NCBI GenBank assembly: GCA_046328715.1
Contig: JAXLWB010000015.1
Location: forward strand, 1-64,000
Source of the DNA: JAXLWB01 sp046328715
Lineage (GTDB): Bacteria; Chloroflexota; Anaerolineae; Caldilineales; Caldilineaceae
DNA length: 64,000 bases
Reading direction: 5' to 3'
Position 1 is the stretch's first letter; the number at the start of each line of letters is the position of its first letter. Below are positions 29,305 to 36,113 of this stretch, one piece after another. The notes under the pieces were generated by a model. It was not told where the DNA came from. It worked only from the letters and a program-made list of their open reading frames with translations, and did not search any database. A program made the translations under genes and the position numbers.

Positions 29305-30043
29305 GGATCCTCCTGTGAAGTTCAATTTGATACTACTGATTGTTAGGTTGATAGATTAGATTGACATGAAGAGTGATGCGTAAAACGTGAATCGCCAAAG
29401 ATTCACGTATTGGGTTTCACTGATGACCTAAATCTTATGAATCCTCAACCTAGACATCAATTACTTGCAGTCTAAAACAAAATCGTTTTAGTCCTGATTG
29501 GAACCATTGAGCGGTGGTGCAAAGTTGATAGCATCTTGATCGTATCATATGGCAATTTTGCGGAGCGATAGATGATACGCAGGTACGGGAATTCCGTAGC
29601 GGCCTTCGAAGTAGCTACACTTGCACTAAAAATAAGAGCCAGAATAAGTAAGAACGGAAAAGGGCCTACAACATCCAGCCTGATCAACCTATCTTGGATA
29701 AGATATGGGATTCGGATAAACCAAGTGAACGCTGTATTGGTGGCAAGTAAAGTCTACACAACGCCGCTGTAGATTGTCAAGTAAAGGGGAGAGAGTGAGA
29801 ATTTTGTTGGCTCGTGCTAATCTTTGCTAAGGAGGCGTCGTTATTTTCGCCTTATTGGGGAAAATTTCGCTAGTCCTACCTAATAATTTTGGGCAAAAGT
29901 GAGAGACAACGAAAGACCTGCTAGGGAAATAAAATGCTAGCAAGCCTGATTTTTGGGTAAACCTTGCTGATTCACGTTGCGCATGTCAACCAAAAGTTGG
30001 ATGAACGACAGCAACTATGCTCGGCCACGCAACCTGAACTTCA
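29305..30043. other. gene-free stretch upstream of the ABC importer
   Basis: About 740 bases with no supported gene. Short frames on both strands lack ribosome sites and family motifs. The first 150 bases hold the importer promoter and a 'gcgtaaaacgtgaatcgcc' word; the rest is AT-rich with no repeat or RNA I can name. Confidence 0.6.
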
Positions 30044-30082
30044 TAAAAAAAGGGCGACACGACGTCTGCGATGTCACCCTTT
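30044..30082 (-). terminator. intrinsic terminator of the HNH gene
   Basis: On the minus strand AAAAGGGTGACA pairs with TGTCGCCCTTTT (one G-T) and is followed by more T residues. The hairpin begins right at the stop codon of the HNH gene. Confidence 0.85.
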
Positions 30083-30613
30083 TCAATATTCACCGATTTC
30101 GAGATACATTTTCCACGCTTTAGGCATTGCGCCAGAGGCCACTAAATAGTCCACACGTGGCGTCTTTGGCTCCCAGAGCAATGGCATTCCAGCCTCGTGC
30201 GGGCTACGGTCGCCTTTGCGCTGATTGCACTCCTGGCAGGCGCAGGCCGTATTACCCCACGTATTTTGGCCACCCTTGCTCCGTGGAATCAAGTGGTCAA
30301 TAGTGAACTCATCTTTGCCAATGAATTTGCCTGAGCGCTTTTCGCCCGAATGGACGTTACAGTATATACAGGTATAATTATCGCGCTCTAACACACCGCG
30401 GCGACTCCAACTGGCGCTCCTTCGTGGTACATAGACATAGCGACGTAAGCGTAATACAGTGGGAATGGTAAAGTCGTTTGTACCTGCACTAATGGTTAAA
30501 ACATCATCAGTGGCAATTTCGACTCGCCCGCGCAAGAGCAACGACAATGCACGCTTTTGCGAGATTACCGAGAGTGGCTCATAGCTTGCATTTAATAAAA
30601 GTACAGCACCCAT
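30083..30613 (-). CDS. HNH endonuclease family protein
   Basis: 176 residues. Two CxxC-type pairs (CIYC and CQEC) frame the HNH core DHLIPRSKGGQNTWGNT, ending in NQRKGDR. The N-terminus LLNASYEPLSVISQKRALSLLLRGR is the conserved start of a widespread bacterial HNH family of unknown in vivo role that is not usually phage-linked. A purine-rich GAGAAGAG lies upstream and an intrinsic terminator lies at the stop. It ends the minus-strand region before the Ro60 locus, with its own promoter region of about 270 bases. Confidence 0.88.
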   Translation of the reverse strand: MGAVLLLNASYEPLSVISQKRALSLLLRGRVEIATDDVLTISAGTNDFTIPTVLRLRRYVYVPRRSASWSRRGVLERDNYTCIYCNVHSGEKRSGKFIGKDEFTIDHLIPRSKGGQNTWGNTACACQECNQRKGDRSPHEAGMPLLWEPKTPRVDYLVASGAMPKAWKMYLEIGEY

Positions 30614-30791
30614 ACTTTACACTCTTCTCTCTGACACTTCTCCGCCAGATCGTTTCAACAATCTAGCGAAACTAGAAATTGAACAGAACGCATCTACAGG
30701 TTGTACTTCTTATATTGTAGCACACAATTTCTAGCAGTGAAAGATGAGAAGAGCCCACAGTGTAAAGAATCTGTTAAAGTTTTATGAGAGG

Positions 30792-30881
30792 AAGGATTGA
30801 CAAGAAGACAAGATGACAGGAAGCAAAAGCGAAAGGTTACGGGATCACCTTATCCTATCATCTTGTCTTCCTGTCTTCCAC
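30792..30881. repeat. hairpin of 'aagaagacaagatgacaggaag' type words after rsr
   Basis: gacaagaagacaagatgacagg faces cctatcatcttgtcttcctg, with further partial matches. It abuts the rsr stop codon and is the probable 3' end of the Ro60/tRNA transcript. Confidence 0.65.
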
Positions 30882-32516
30882 TTACTCATCCTCGCTCATC
30901 TTCACCTTGCTAGCATTGCCCACACCAATAAAGTCAGCCATCACCTGTGGCGCCGCTGAGTCAAAGCCAACCACGTCCAGCATCCCCGCATCGTTTGGAT
31001 CGGCAATGCTGAAGCCGTTGGACGTCATACCGACGACGATCAACTTGGCGTCGATGCCCAGCTTGCGGCGATACTCCGCCAGCGCCTGGACAGGGTGGAT
31101 CTTGCCAAACCAAGTCTCACTGTCGGTGTAAATCACAAACGCATCGGCCTTGACCTTGTTCTCCATCGCCCAGAGCATCGGCAATGCACAGTCCGTGCCG
31201 CCGAATGGAATGCCATCCGTGCGCTTGATCACATCGTCGAGGCGCTGACGTGGCGAAATCTCCACTGGCACCATCTGGTGACCAAAGGCCACAACCGTGT
31301 GCTTTGGCTCTGTGGCAGCAGTGATCAACGCCATTGCCGCCGAAGCGACACGGGGCGTTAAGCCTGGCACACTGGCAACCGTACCGCTGCCCATCGAGCC
31401 CGAAACGTCCAACGCCAAGACAATCCGCTTACCCGTCGTCTCGACATTGCCGAACGAGAGGTAGAACGCCTTGTCTAACGCGTTGACCAGTGGCTGGAGT
31501 GGGACCCACTTCAAGCTGCCACGCGCACCCTGACCAGCACTGTAGGTCTTGAGCGCAGCCAAGACCGCAATTGGGTGGATACGGGCCTTACGCAGCGCCT
31601 TCTCGTCGCTGATGCGCTCGATCACGGTGTCAACCTCACGGCTCATCAGGGTCAGTGTACCGTTAGTGGTCAAACGGGCCAGGTTACGCAAGAGCGCCGT
31701 CAGTGGCAACTTGGGCAAGAGTGCCTTCCACACCCGTGCCTCGGCCAACCACTGAGTTGGGATTGCCTCCCAAGGCAGGTTGTACTGCTCGATTAACTCG
31801 ATGATGTCCTGCTCACGGGTCGCCAGCTTGGCACGCTCGAACGCCCACAAGGTACGCAACGCAAAATCGGGGTGAGGCGTGATGCCGACATCTGGCCAGC
31901 CGTTGACCATCCAGAAGTAGAGCGCATTGCGCTGCTCGTCACTGGTCTTGGGGTGGGCGAGACGCAATGCGTCACGGTGGCTCCAACCATCACGCTGCTG
32001 ATACTTCACAGCCTGATAGGCGAGCTTCTCCGCAGGCATCTCGTTGTACCAGTCGGCAATCGCACGACGCAGGGCACGACCCCAGCCACGGAAACTCTCA
32101 GCATAGGCCATGAAGTGGAAGAGATGCGTTCCTGTACGTGCAACCTTAGGCAGCGCAGCCATTGCGGCGCGTCGAGTATTGACATCGCCCAAAGCCGCAC
32201 ACATGGCCAAGGCAAAGAGTGCCGGATCGTTCTTGGGCGCATGGCCAGCCAGGCTGATCTCGACGATCTGTGCTACTGTACGCAGACCATCGGACTCAAT
32301 GCAGCGCTTGACAGCATCGGCGTTCTCAAGGGTCAGCTTACGCTCGTTGATGTAGTAGGTGCCGCCTTCGCTACCCAGGACAAGAAAACGATCCAGGCGT
32401 ACCCAGTCATTTACCGCCCAGGCATAGCCACCCGCCGAGTTGGCAACCTGATTGCTGCCCGCAAGTGGTGTGCTCTGGGGGGTCTGGGTCTTTGAAAACA
32501 ACTTCTGCAAGTACAT
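30882..32516 (-). CDS. rsr: Ro60 orthologue (TROVE-domain RNA-binding protein)
   Basis: 544 residues. The N-terminal TROVE HEAT-repeat ring (about 15-350) includes LENADAVKRCIESDGLRTVAQIVEIS and YQQRDGWSHRDALRLAHPK, the signature helix of Ro60. The C-terminal von Willebrand A-like domain has an intact metal site DVSGSMGSG near residue 372. In bacteria Ro60 binds Y RNAs and can tether them to exoribonuclease PNPase or handle damaged RNA. GGAGGTG sits 4 bases before the ATG. It is the last gene of a minus-strand locus holding Y RNAs and tRNAs; a Y RNA ends only 60 bases upstream of the start. Confidence 0.93.
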   Translation of the reverse strand: MYLQKLFSKTQTPQSTPLAGSNQVANSAGGYAWAVNDWVRLDRFLVLGSEGGTYYINERKLTLENADAVKRCIESDGLRTVAQIVEISLAGHAPKNDPALFALAMCAALGDVNTRRAAMAALPKVARTGTHLFHFMAYAESFRGWGRALRRAIADWYNEMPAEKLAYQAVKYQQRDGWSHRDALRLAHPKTSDEQRNALYFWMVNGWPDVGITPHPDFALRTLWAFERAKLATREQDIIELIEQYNLPWEAIPTQWLAEARVWKALLPKLPLTALLRNLARLTTNGTLTLMSREVDTVIERISDEKALRKARIHPIAVLAALKTYSAGQGARGSLKWVPLQPLVNALDKAFYLSFGNVETTGKRIVLALDVSGSMGSGTVASVPGLTPRVASAAMALITAATEPKHTVVAFGHQMVPVEISPRQRLDDVIKRTDGIPFGGTDCALPMLWAMENKVKADAFVIYTDSETWFGKIHPVQALAEYRRKLGIDAKLIVVGMTSNGFSIADPNDAGMLDVVGFDSAAPQVMADFIGVGNASKVKMSEDE

Positions 32517-32534
32517 GGTACACCTCCGGTATTA

Positions 32535-32566
32535 GTGTAGAACAAGAATGTATTCTTGTTCTACAC
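32535..32566. repeat. palindrome copy 1 (GTAGAACAAGAAT family)
   Basis: Fifteen-base arms gtgtagaacaagaat/attcttgttctacac with a two-base centre. Related palindromes lie at 35123-35153 and 36080-36102, all between RNA genes of this locus. It sits between a Y RNA and the rsr ribosome site. Confidence 0.8.
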
Positions 32567-32575
32567 TGCTGTGAA

Positions 32576-32695
32576 TGCGGACAAGAGATGCTTGTGGATA
32601 GATCTTGCGAAATCCAGAGATCTCACAAGGATTGTAGGAATCGAACCTACTGGTCTGGAAGACGTTGCCCGGTAACCCACAAACTTCGGCCCGCA
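32576..32695 (-). ncRNA. Y RNA 1 (ends-paired, with tRNA-like T arm)
   Basis: 120-base element. The ends pair as TGCGGGC/GTCCGCA. An internal loop follows (CGAA on the 5' side, CTT on the 3' side), then GTTTGTGG pairs with CCACAAGC and GTTACC follows. This is the layout of a Ro60-binding Y stem. The interior has a perfect tRNA T arm (GTAGG-TTCGATT-CCTAC) followed by AATCC...GGATT, like an acceptor stem closed by a loop, i.e. a circularly permuted tRNA module. It begins two bases after tRNA-Tyr and lies directly upstream of rsr. Fold drawn by eye; family supported by neighbourhood and four sibling elements. Confidence 0.8.
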
Positions 32696-32697
32696 AG

Positions 32698-32781
32698 TGA
32701 ATCGAGCAGGACTTGAACCTGCGAAGCGTCTGGCGCAACTGATTTACAGTCAGTTCCCTTTGCCACTCGGGACATCGATCC
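32698..32781 (-). tRNA. tRNA-Tyr (GTA)
   Basis: 84 bases. Acceptor GGATCGA pairs with TCGATTC (one G-T). Anticodon arm ACTGA-CTGTAAA-TCAGT gives GTA. Long variable arm as expected for bacterial tRNA-Tyr. T arm GCAGG-TTCAAGT-CCTGC, discriminator A, no encoded CCA. Immediately followed by Y RNA 1. Confidence 0.9.
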
Positions 32782-32796
32782 GAATATAAAACGTAG

Positions 32797-32852
32797 AGAT
32801 TGGAGATTAAGAGATTGGGAGATTGCCAGAATCTCCTGATCGCTCAATCTCC
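32797..32852. repeat. hairpin of 'gagattgggagatt' words
   Basis: Same vocabulary as at 2404-2466; lies just upstream of tRNA-Tyr on the transcript and may separate processed RNAs or end a transcript. Confidence 0.65.
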
Positions 32853-32858
32853 AGTTTA

Positions 32859-32884
32859 GAGCAGTGCGACGTCTCGCACTGCTC
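32859..32884. repeat. perfect 11-bp hairpin
   Basis: gagcagtgcga/tcgcactgctc with a four-base loop, downstream of Y RNA 2 on the minus strand. No T-run follows. Confidence 0.6.
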
Positions 32885-32897
32885 CACTGCCGTAAAA

Positions 32898-32967
32898 ACG
32901 GGCAAGTGTCGCCGGTGGGGTTAAATTTGACTTGTGCTAGTTAGATAACCCACCGACTACGGCCCGT
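32898..32967 (-). ncRNA. Y RNA 2 (short, no tRNA module, T-run at 3' end)
   Basis: 70-base element. Ends pair as ACGGGC/GCCCGT. The internal loop has CGTA facing ACTT. A second stem, GTCGGTGG with CCACCGGCGAC (asymmetric), leads into GTTATC. This is the shared Y-stem signature with A to T at one loop base. The 3' strand runs straight into TTTTT, so the molecule also has the shape of an intrinsic terminator. It starts about four bases after the tRNA-like RNA at 32972-33079. Confidence 0.7.
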
Positions 32968-32971
32968 TCAG

Positions 32972-33079
32972 GGCGACGGGTGAGAATCGAACTCACCTAA
33001 ACCAGAGAATTGCCGCCTCACGTTCTGTGCTGAGAGGATGGAAAGGCACAGGCAAAACGTTGCAAACAACCTCCGCCGC
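32972..33079 (-). ncRNA. 108-base tRNA-like RNA with aberrant anticodon arm
   Basis: Acceptor GCGGCGG pairs with CCGTCGC (one G-T) and abuts a perfect T arm GTGAG-TTCGATT-CTCAC, so the tRNA top half is sound. The D arm is a minimal GTTG-TTTG-CAAC. Where an anticodon arm belongs there is TTGCC-TGTGC, a 15-base loop, GCACA, an 11-base bulge and GGCAA. No credible anticodon can be assigned. A 13-base variable region follows. It lacks the Y internal-loop motif but sits directly in front of Y RNA 2. A tRNA mimic or decaying tRNA are both possible. Confidence 0.6.
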
Positions 33080-33400
33080 CATAAGTTTGACAAGGTGACA
33101 AAATGACTGGATGAAGAGTCTGGGGAGACTCTTCATCTGTCCGCACCCACGGATCACATGACTACAGTAGATATGTTTCCCCTTACCCGCCCTCGCTATC
33201 GAAACAAATCAGCACATTGGTAGTACGTTATACACAGTACCCATTACTTGTGTAACAATGCTGGGCTACACAGTAAGGTTGCAGCAATGCCCCTCTTGCA
33301 ACAAGGAGTATCATTTAACAAATGATAGTAAGTTCGCTCCCGCCTTTATCTCGATAGCTACCAACACATCTATGACACCTGCACTGTGAAGCCGGTCCTG
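33080..33400. other. gene-free stretch with hairpins
   Basis: No coding frame supported. Contains a perfect 12-bp hairpin at 33110-33137 (gatgaagagtct/agactcttcatc) and a smaller tatcattt/aaatgata hairpin near 33308-33326. It separates the DIP1984 gene from the downstream tRNA-like RNA. Confidence 0.5.
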
Positions 33401-33859
33401 TTACTCTTGAAGGTCAATTTGCCAGTTAACAGATTGAATACGTGCATCTAATTCACGGCATTCTCGGGCAAGCGTGTCAGCTTGTTTCTGAACTTCGGCA
33501 ATATCTATGGTGCTCACGAACTTCACTTCAGAACGACTGAAGCGTTGCTGTACAGCCATAGATGCAGCACTCAGATCGCGATAGAGTGACTGGCGCAGAC
33601 GTAAGACATCGCGTCTTGCAATTGCATCAGCAATCGTTTCACCAGCTTCTAGCTGCGTGCTTGTATTGGTCTGGTTGATGCGCTGGATCAAATTTAAAAG
33701 ATCTACGGCCACACGCTCCGCTTCTTCCAAGAGGGAAGCTGGCTTTTCGGCTGGGCTATCCCCTTCTTGAACCTTTGCATTGTTTAACAGGCGTATCTTT
33801 AGCTGTTCTAGACGCTTCTGGGCGTCTGCACGTAGCATAAGTGCTTCTGCAAGTTTCAT
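33401..33859 (-). CDS. DIP1984 family protein
   Basis: 152 residues, almost entirely helical. It opens MKLAEALMLRADAQKRLEQL and continues LRLLNNAKVQEGDSPAE-like, then RSEVKFVSTIDIAEVQKQAD and a closing LDARIQSVNWQ. These are the conserved blocks of the DIP1984 family (named from a Corynebacterium protein; sometimes labelled septicolysin). Molecular function unknown. AGGGGAAGG precedes the ATG. It is 27 bases downstream of the unknown 281-residue protein and within the tRNA/Y RNA/Ro60 set, suggesting an RNA-related job. Confidence 0.85.
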   Translation of the reverse strand: MKLAEALMLRADAQKRLEQLKIRLLNNAKVQEGDSPAEKPASLLEEAERVAVDLLNLIQRINQTNTSTQLEAGETIADAIARRDVLRLRQSLYRDLSAASMAVQQRFSRSEVKFVSTIDIAEVQKQADTLARECRELDARIQSVNWQIDLQE

Positions 33860-33886
33860 GATTTACCTTCCCCTTTCAGTCCAAGG

Positions 33887-34732
33887 TTAGTCTAAGAATG
33901 CCAGATTGGTCGAGATAACTTCTGCATTCATCTGGACGCTGTGCCAAAAGGGCAACACAATCGTGGCATGGTCAGGGTGACGGATCGCACCCTTGACGTA
34001 GACGGTCATGCCACGACGCATCTGTCGCCAGTTCGAGAGTCTGACATCGCTGTTCCGTTGGCGCTGCTTGAACTCTGAATCGGTCAACACTTGATTGCCA
34101 TTGACCCAGACAACCTCGCCCCCTGTACGATAAAGCCACTCGACCCAATGCGCTTTGCCACGTCCTCGGCGAATTGGCTCGTTGTGAAACAATACGGCAT
34201 TGCGCTCTGGCATATACGCTGGCTTGGGAATGAAGAACCATTCGCCTTGCCGGATATAGCCAGAGTTGTGCCGACGATGCCGATGCTGCACACGTACCTT
34301 CTGTGCAAGTTGAGATTGCTTCGCTTCTTCGGGCTTTAGCGCCTCCATTGCAGTCCAAACGTCGGTCACTTCATCCGACTTCAGTTCTGCTGCAAACCAA
34401 TGTCGTTCATCAAAACCGCAGAGAAACTTTGACTTTGCGATCGAGTTCGTCTTGGCAGTCCGATTACGCTTTGCTAGAAGCAGCAAATGGTTGCGCTGTG
34501 TAACCAGATTAACTACTGCAAAATTCAGTTCCTCAATGGCTGTATCATTTACAGCTAAGGCATATACTTCTTGCTCTTTTCGCTCCCTGACGTTCAAAGT
34601 AAAGCCTTGTTCATAGCTCACCTGGGGTTGGCGACGCGAAAAGCGCTCAGGTTCCGGAAGAATCTCCATGACGACGTTGCTGCCGATCCGCTGGAACTGG
34701 CGCTGGAGATTTTCCAAGTCGATTCTGTTCAT
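33887..34732 (-). CDS. unrecognised 281-residue protein of the Ro60 locus
   Basis: I cannot name this family. The N-terminal half is charged and helical. The middle has FLCGFDERHWFAAEL, which looks like a conserved core. The C-terminal half has RQGEWFFIPKP, HNEPIRRGRGKAHWVEWLYR and VKGAIRHPDHATIVLPFWH, rich in His, Arg and Trp. No signal peptide or membrane segment. GAGAAAG lies upstream of the ATG. It is in a two-gene unit with the DIP1984 gene, flanked on both sides by tRNA or Y RNA genes. RNA binding or processing is a guess from context only. Confidence 0.7.
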   Translation of the reverse strand: MNRIDLENLQRQFQRIGSNVVMEILPEPERFSRRQPQVSYEQGFTLNVRERKEQEVYALAVNDTAIEELNFAVVNLVTQRNHLLLLAKRNRTAKTNSIAKSKFLCGFDERHWFAAELKSDEVTDVWTAMEALKPEEAKQSQLAQKVRVQHRHRRHNSGYIRQGEWFFIPKPAYMPERNAVLFHNEPIRRGRGKAHWVEWLYRTGGEVVWVNGNQVLTDSEFKQRQRNSDVRLSNWRQMRRGMTVYVKGAIRHPDHATIVLPFWHSVQMNAEVISTNLAFLD

Positions 34733-34841
34733 GATTGAATCTTTCTCTTGTCTTCTGATTCCAATTCAGTCGATTACGACTTTCAAGATTCCGATCAACC
34801 TTTGCGGTTCGAGCATGTTGTTTACTGGGTGAATGTCTCAT
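34647..34841 (-). CDS. small basic protein overlapping the 281-residue gene
   Basis: 64-residue frame beginning MRHSPSKQHARTAKVDRN, rich in Arg, Lys, Gln and Asn. The ribosome site AAGGAGG lies at ideal distance from its ATG and is the best in this locus. It overlaps the start of the next gene by 86 bases in another frame, which could couple their translation. No homologue recognised. It begins 19 bases after tRNA-Leu. The alternative is that only the first part matters, as a leader peptide. Confidence 0.45.
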   Translation of the reverse strand: MRHSPSKQHARTAKVDRNLESRNRLNWNQKTRERFNHEQNRLGKSPAPVPADRQQRRHGDSSGT

Positions 34842-34859
34842 AGTGCCTCCTTGATCTAG

Positions 34860-34932
34860 TACCGACGGAGGGAGTTGAACCCCCAGTCCCTGCGTTCTAA
34901 GCGCAGTGTGTCTGCCGTTCCACCACGTCGGC
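34860..34932 (-). tRNA. tRNA-Leu (TAG) with short variable region
   Basis: 73 bases. Acceptor GCCGACG/CGTCGGT (first pair G-T). Anticodon arm CTGCG-CTTAGAA-CGCAG gives TAG. Variable region only GGACT. T arm GGGGG-TTCAACT-CCCTC. Bacterial tRNA-Leu normally has a long variable arm, so this five-base region is atypical. Confidence 0.75.
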
Positions 34933-35045
34933 GTGTTCTGTAAGCCAGTGGAATAGTGGGACAGTAGGGCAGTGAGTCAGTGGACAGTGGTCTGGTCAGT
35001 CAGTCAGCGTTCACCATCTCTCAATCTCTACTCTCTTCCTTCCAG

Positions 35046-35117
35046 TTGCGAGAATGGGAGTCGAACCCATAAAGTGCAGCTTATGAAACTGCCAAGCGGC
35101 CGTCGCTCGCTCTCGCA
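35046..35117 (-). tRNA. tRNA-Met-like (CAT)
   Basis: 72 bases. Acceptor TGCGAGA/TCTCGCA. Anticodon arm GCAGT-TTCATAA-GCTGC gives CAT. T arm ATGGG-TTCGACT-CCCAT, discriminator A. Position 8 is G instead of the near-universal T. Elongator Met or an Ile2-type (C34 modified) cannot be separated by eye. Confidence 0.75.
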
Positions 35118-35122
35118 TCAAG

Positions 35123-35153
35123 TTGTAGAACAAGAATTATTCTTGTTCTACAA
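35123..35153. repeat. palindrome copy 2 (GTAGAACAAGAAT family)
   Basis: Fifteen-base arms ttgtagaacaagaat/attcttgttctacaa around one base, between the Met and Arg tRNAs. Confidence 0.8.
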
Positions 35154-35159
35154 AAACAG

Positions 35160-35232
35160 CATCCTTGGTGGGATTCGAACCCACAACCTCCTCCTTCGCA
35201 CAGAGGTGCGCTGACCGTTGCGCTACAAGGAT
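35160..35232 (-). tRNA. tRNA-Arg-like (GCG)
   Basis: 73 bases. Acceptor ATCCTTG/CAAGGAT, D arm GCGC...GCGC. Anticodon arm CCTCT-GTGCGAA-GGAGG gives GCG. T arm GTGGG-TTCGAAT-CCCAC, discriminator G. GCG is rarely used in bacteria, where ACG (read as inosine) serves CGN codons, and base 32 is G. Confidence 0.75.
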
Positions 35233-35275
35233 CATAATGGTAAATGGTGAATGGTTAATGGTTAAGTAAATGTGT

Positions 35276-35413
35276 GCTTGAACGGACAAGGTCTTTGATT
35301 CCGCAACACAAGCGGTCGATCTCTGCGCCTCGTTCAGGTTACGCCCGCTTTCTGATTCTCAATCAGAAGGTTTAGTTTGGTGAGATAACGAAATCAATTC
35401 GGCCCGTTCAAGC
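35276..35413 (-). ncRNA. Y RNA 3 (long ends-paired form)
   Basis: 138-base element with the strongest Y stem of the locus. Ends GCTTGAACGGGC and GTCCGTTCAAGC pair over 12 bases. The internal loop is CGAA opposite CTT. A second stem TTGATTTC/GGAATCAA is followed by GTTATC. The interior has a perfect TTCTGATT-GAG-AATCAGAA hairpin that looks like an anticodon arm, and an AAGCGG...CCGCTT stem, but no canonical T arm. It begins four bases after tRNA-Gly, as Y RNA 1 follows tRNA-Tyr. Confidence 0.82.
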
Positions 35414-35417
35414 GTTG

Positions 35418-35488
35418 AGCGAGTGGCGGGAATTGAACCCACATCCTCTCATTGGCGGCGAGAAATTCTGCCCTTAAACTACACTCGC
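35418..35488 (-). tRNA. tRNA-Gly (GCC), C at position 33
   Basis: 71 bases. Acceptor GCGAGTG/CACTCGC with discriminator T, as typical for bacterial Gly. Anticodon arm TCTCG-CCGCCAA-TGAGA gives GCC. Four-base variable region. T arm GTGGG-TTCAATT-CCCGC. Base 33 is C rather than the universal T, which is unusual for a decoding tRNA. Confidence 0.78.
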
Positions 35489-35539
35489 GAATAAATGCAC
35501 TACACAGAGAGCACGGAGAAGGCACAGAGTTCACGGAGT

Positions 35540-35719
35540 TTACGAGAAAATGTTCATTATTTTCTCTATGTTCTCCGTATCTGCTCTTGTGCCCACTGTG
35601 TTTGAGTGCTCGCCAGAGCCACCGATTTCGCTATCCGCACTATGCCTCTGGAAGTCAAGAAAGCTCAGGACCCGCTTGGACATGATATAGCGCATTGCCT
35701 CGGTTGAGAGAAAAGCCAT
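35540..35719 (-). CDS. possible 59-residue small protein
   Basis: Frame starting MAFLSTEAMRYIMSKR, with AAAGGAAG about ten bases upstream of the ATG. The last third is encoded by an 'acggagaacatagag' repeat word, so the true protein, if any, may be a repeat-extended remnant. It lies between tRNA-Gly and the tRNA-Y hybrid. No family recognised. Confidence 0.3.
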   Translation of the reverse strand: MAFLSTEAMRYIMSKRVLSFLDFQRHSADSEIGGSGEHSNTVGTRADTENIEKIMNIFS

Positions 35720-35784
35720 CTTGCACTTCCTTTCTAAGAATTTGTAATGAAGAAATAAGTTATAAAGAGTAAATTTCTACTCTG

Positions 35785-35907
35785 TAGGAGCGGCAGGATT
35801 CGAACCTGCAACCCGTCCATTAGTGTTGGTAACCGACCATCAACGGCTCAGGCTTCTGAGCAAGGGAACGATAATCGTGTACTGCTCTGCCATTGAGCTA
35901 CGCTCCT
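35785..35907 (-). ncRNA. tRNA-Y hybrid A (Y stem inserted at tRNA position 28/29)
   Basis: 123 bases. Acceptor AGGAGCG/CGCTCCT, D arm GCTC...GAGC and T arm GCAGG-TTCGAAT-CCTGC are perfect. A 51-base insert interrupts the 5' strand of the anticodon stem: GT before it and CCA after it together pair with TGGAC to give five perfect pairs. The insert folds as CGATTAT/ATGGTCG, an internal loop with CTT facing CGTT, then GCTCAG-AAGC-CTGAGC, and ends GGTTA. That is the Y signature closed by a tetraloop. Without the insert a normal 72-base tRNA remains, with loop ACACTAA (C33, anticodon ACT), so decoding is doubtful. Confidence 0.78.
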
Positions 35908-35922
35908 AGAATAGACTGACAG

Positions 35923-35995
35923 TTGGCAAGGTGGGACTTGAACCCACAAGCGACACTGTATAAGAATGTTGCTCTAACCATTGAGCTACTTGCCA
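35923..35995 (-). tRNA. tRNA-Ile (TAT)
   Basis: 73 bases. Acceptor TGGCAAG/CTTGCCA, D arm GCTC...GAGC. Anticodon arm ACATT-CTTATAC-AGTGT gives TAT. T arm GTGGG-TTCAAGT-CCCAC, discriminator A. TAT for AUA codons is uncommon in bacteria, which usually use a modified CAT. Acceptor identical to the neighbouring tRNA-Ile(GAT), suggesting local duplication. Confidence 0.85.
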
Positions 35996-36002
35996 TTGTT
36001 GG

Positions 36003-36075
36003 TTGGCAAGGTGGGAGTTGAACCCACTACCTGCACCATATCAGGGTGCTGCTCTCCCAAATGAGCTACTTGCCA
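36003..36075 (-). tRNA. tRNA-Ile (GAT)
   Basis: 73 bases. Acceptor TGGCAAG/CTTGCCA, anticodon arm GCACC-CTGATAT-GGTGC gives GAT, T arm GTGGG-TTCAACT-CCCAC, discriminator A. All core positions canonical. Seven bases from tRNA-Ile(TAT). Confidence 0.9.
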
Positions 36076-36079
36076 GCGC

Positions 36080-36102
36080 AGAACAAGAATGATTCTTGTT
36101 CT
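36080..36102. repeat. palindrome copy 3 (AGAACAAGAAT family)
   Basis: Eleven-base arms agaacaagaat/attcttgttct around a single G, between tRNA-Ile(GAT) and tRNA-Y hybrid B. Confidence 0.75.
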
Positions 36103-36113
36103 ACAGATGTGTG

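Noticed and set aside
29572..29772. 66-codon frame upstream of the ABC operon
   Set aside because: No ribosome site, no motif, and an equally long antisense frame; probably chance.
32972..33079. Selenocysteine tRNA
   Set aside because: Length is suggestive but there is no TCA anticodon, no 8-bp acceptor and no tRNA-Sec D arm.
33887..34732. Calling the 281-residue protein an RNA ligase or RtcB-like repair enzyme because of the Ro60 context
   Set aside because: None of the RtcB metal-binding or guanylylation motifs are present.
32535..36102. CRISPR array from the repeated palindromes and tRNA-like spacing
   Set aside because: Repeats are few, irregularly spaced, and the intervals are tRNA and Y RNA genes; no cas genes.
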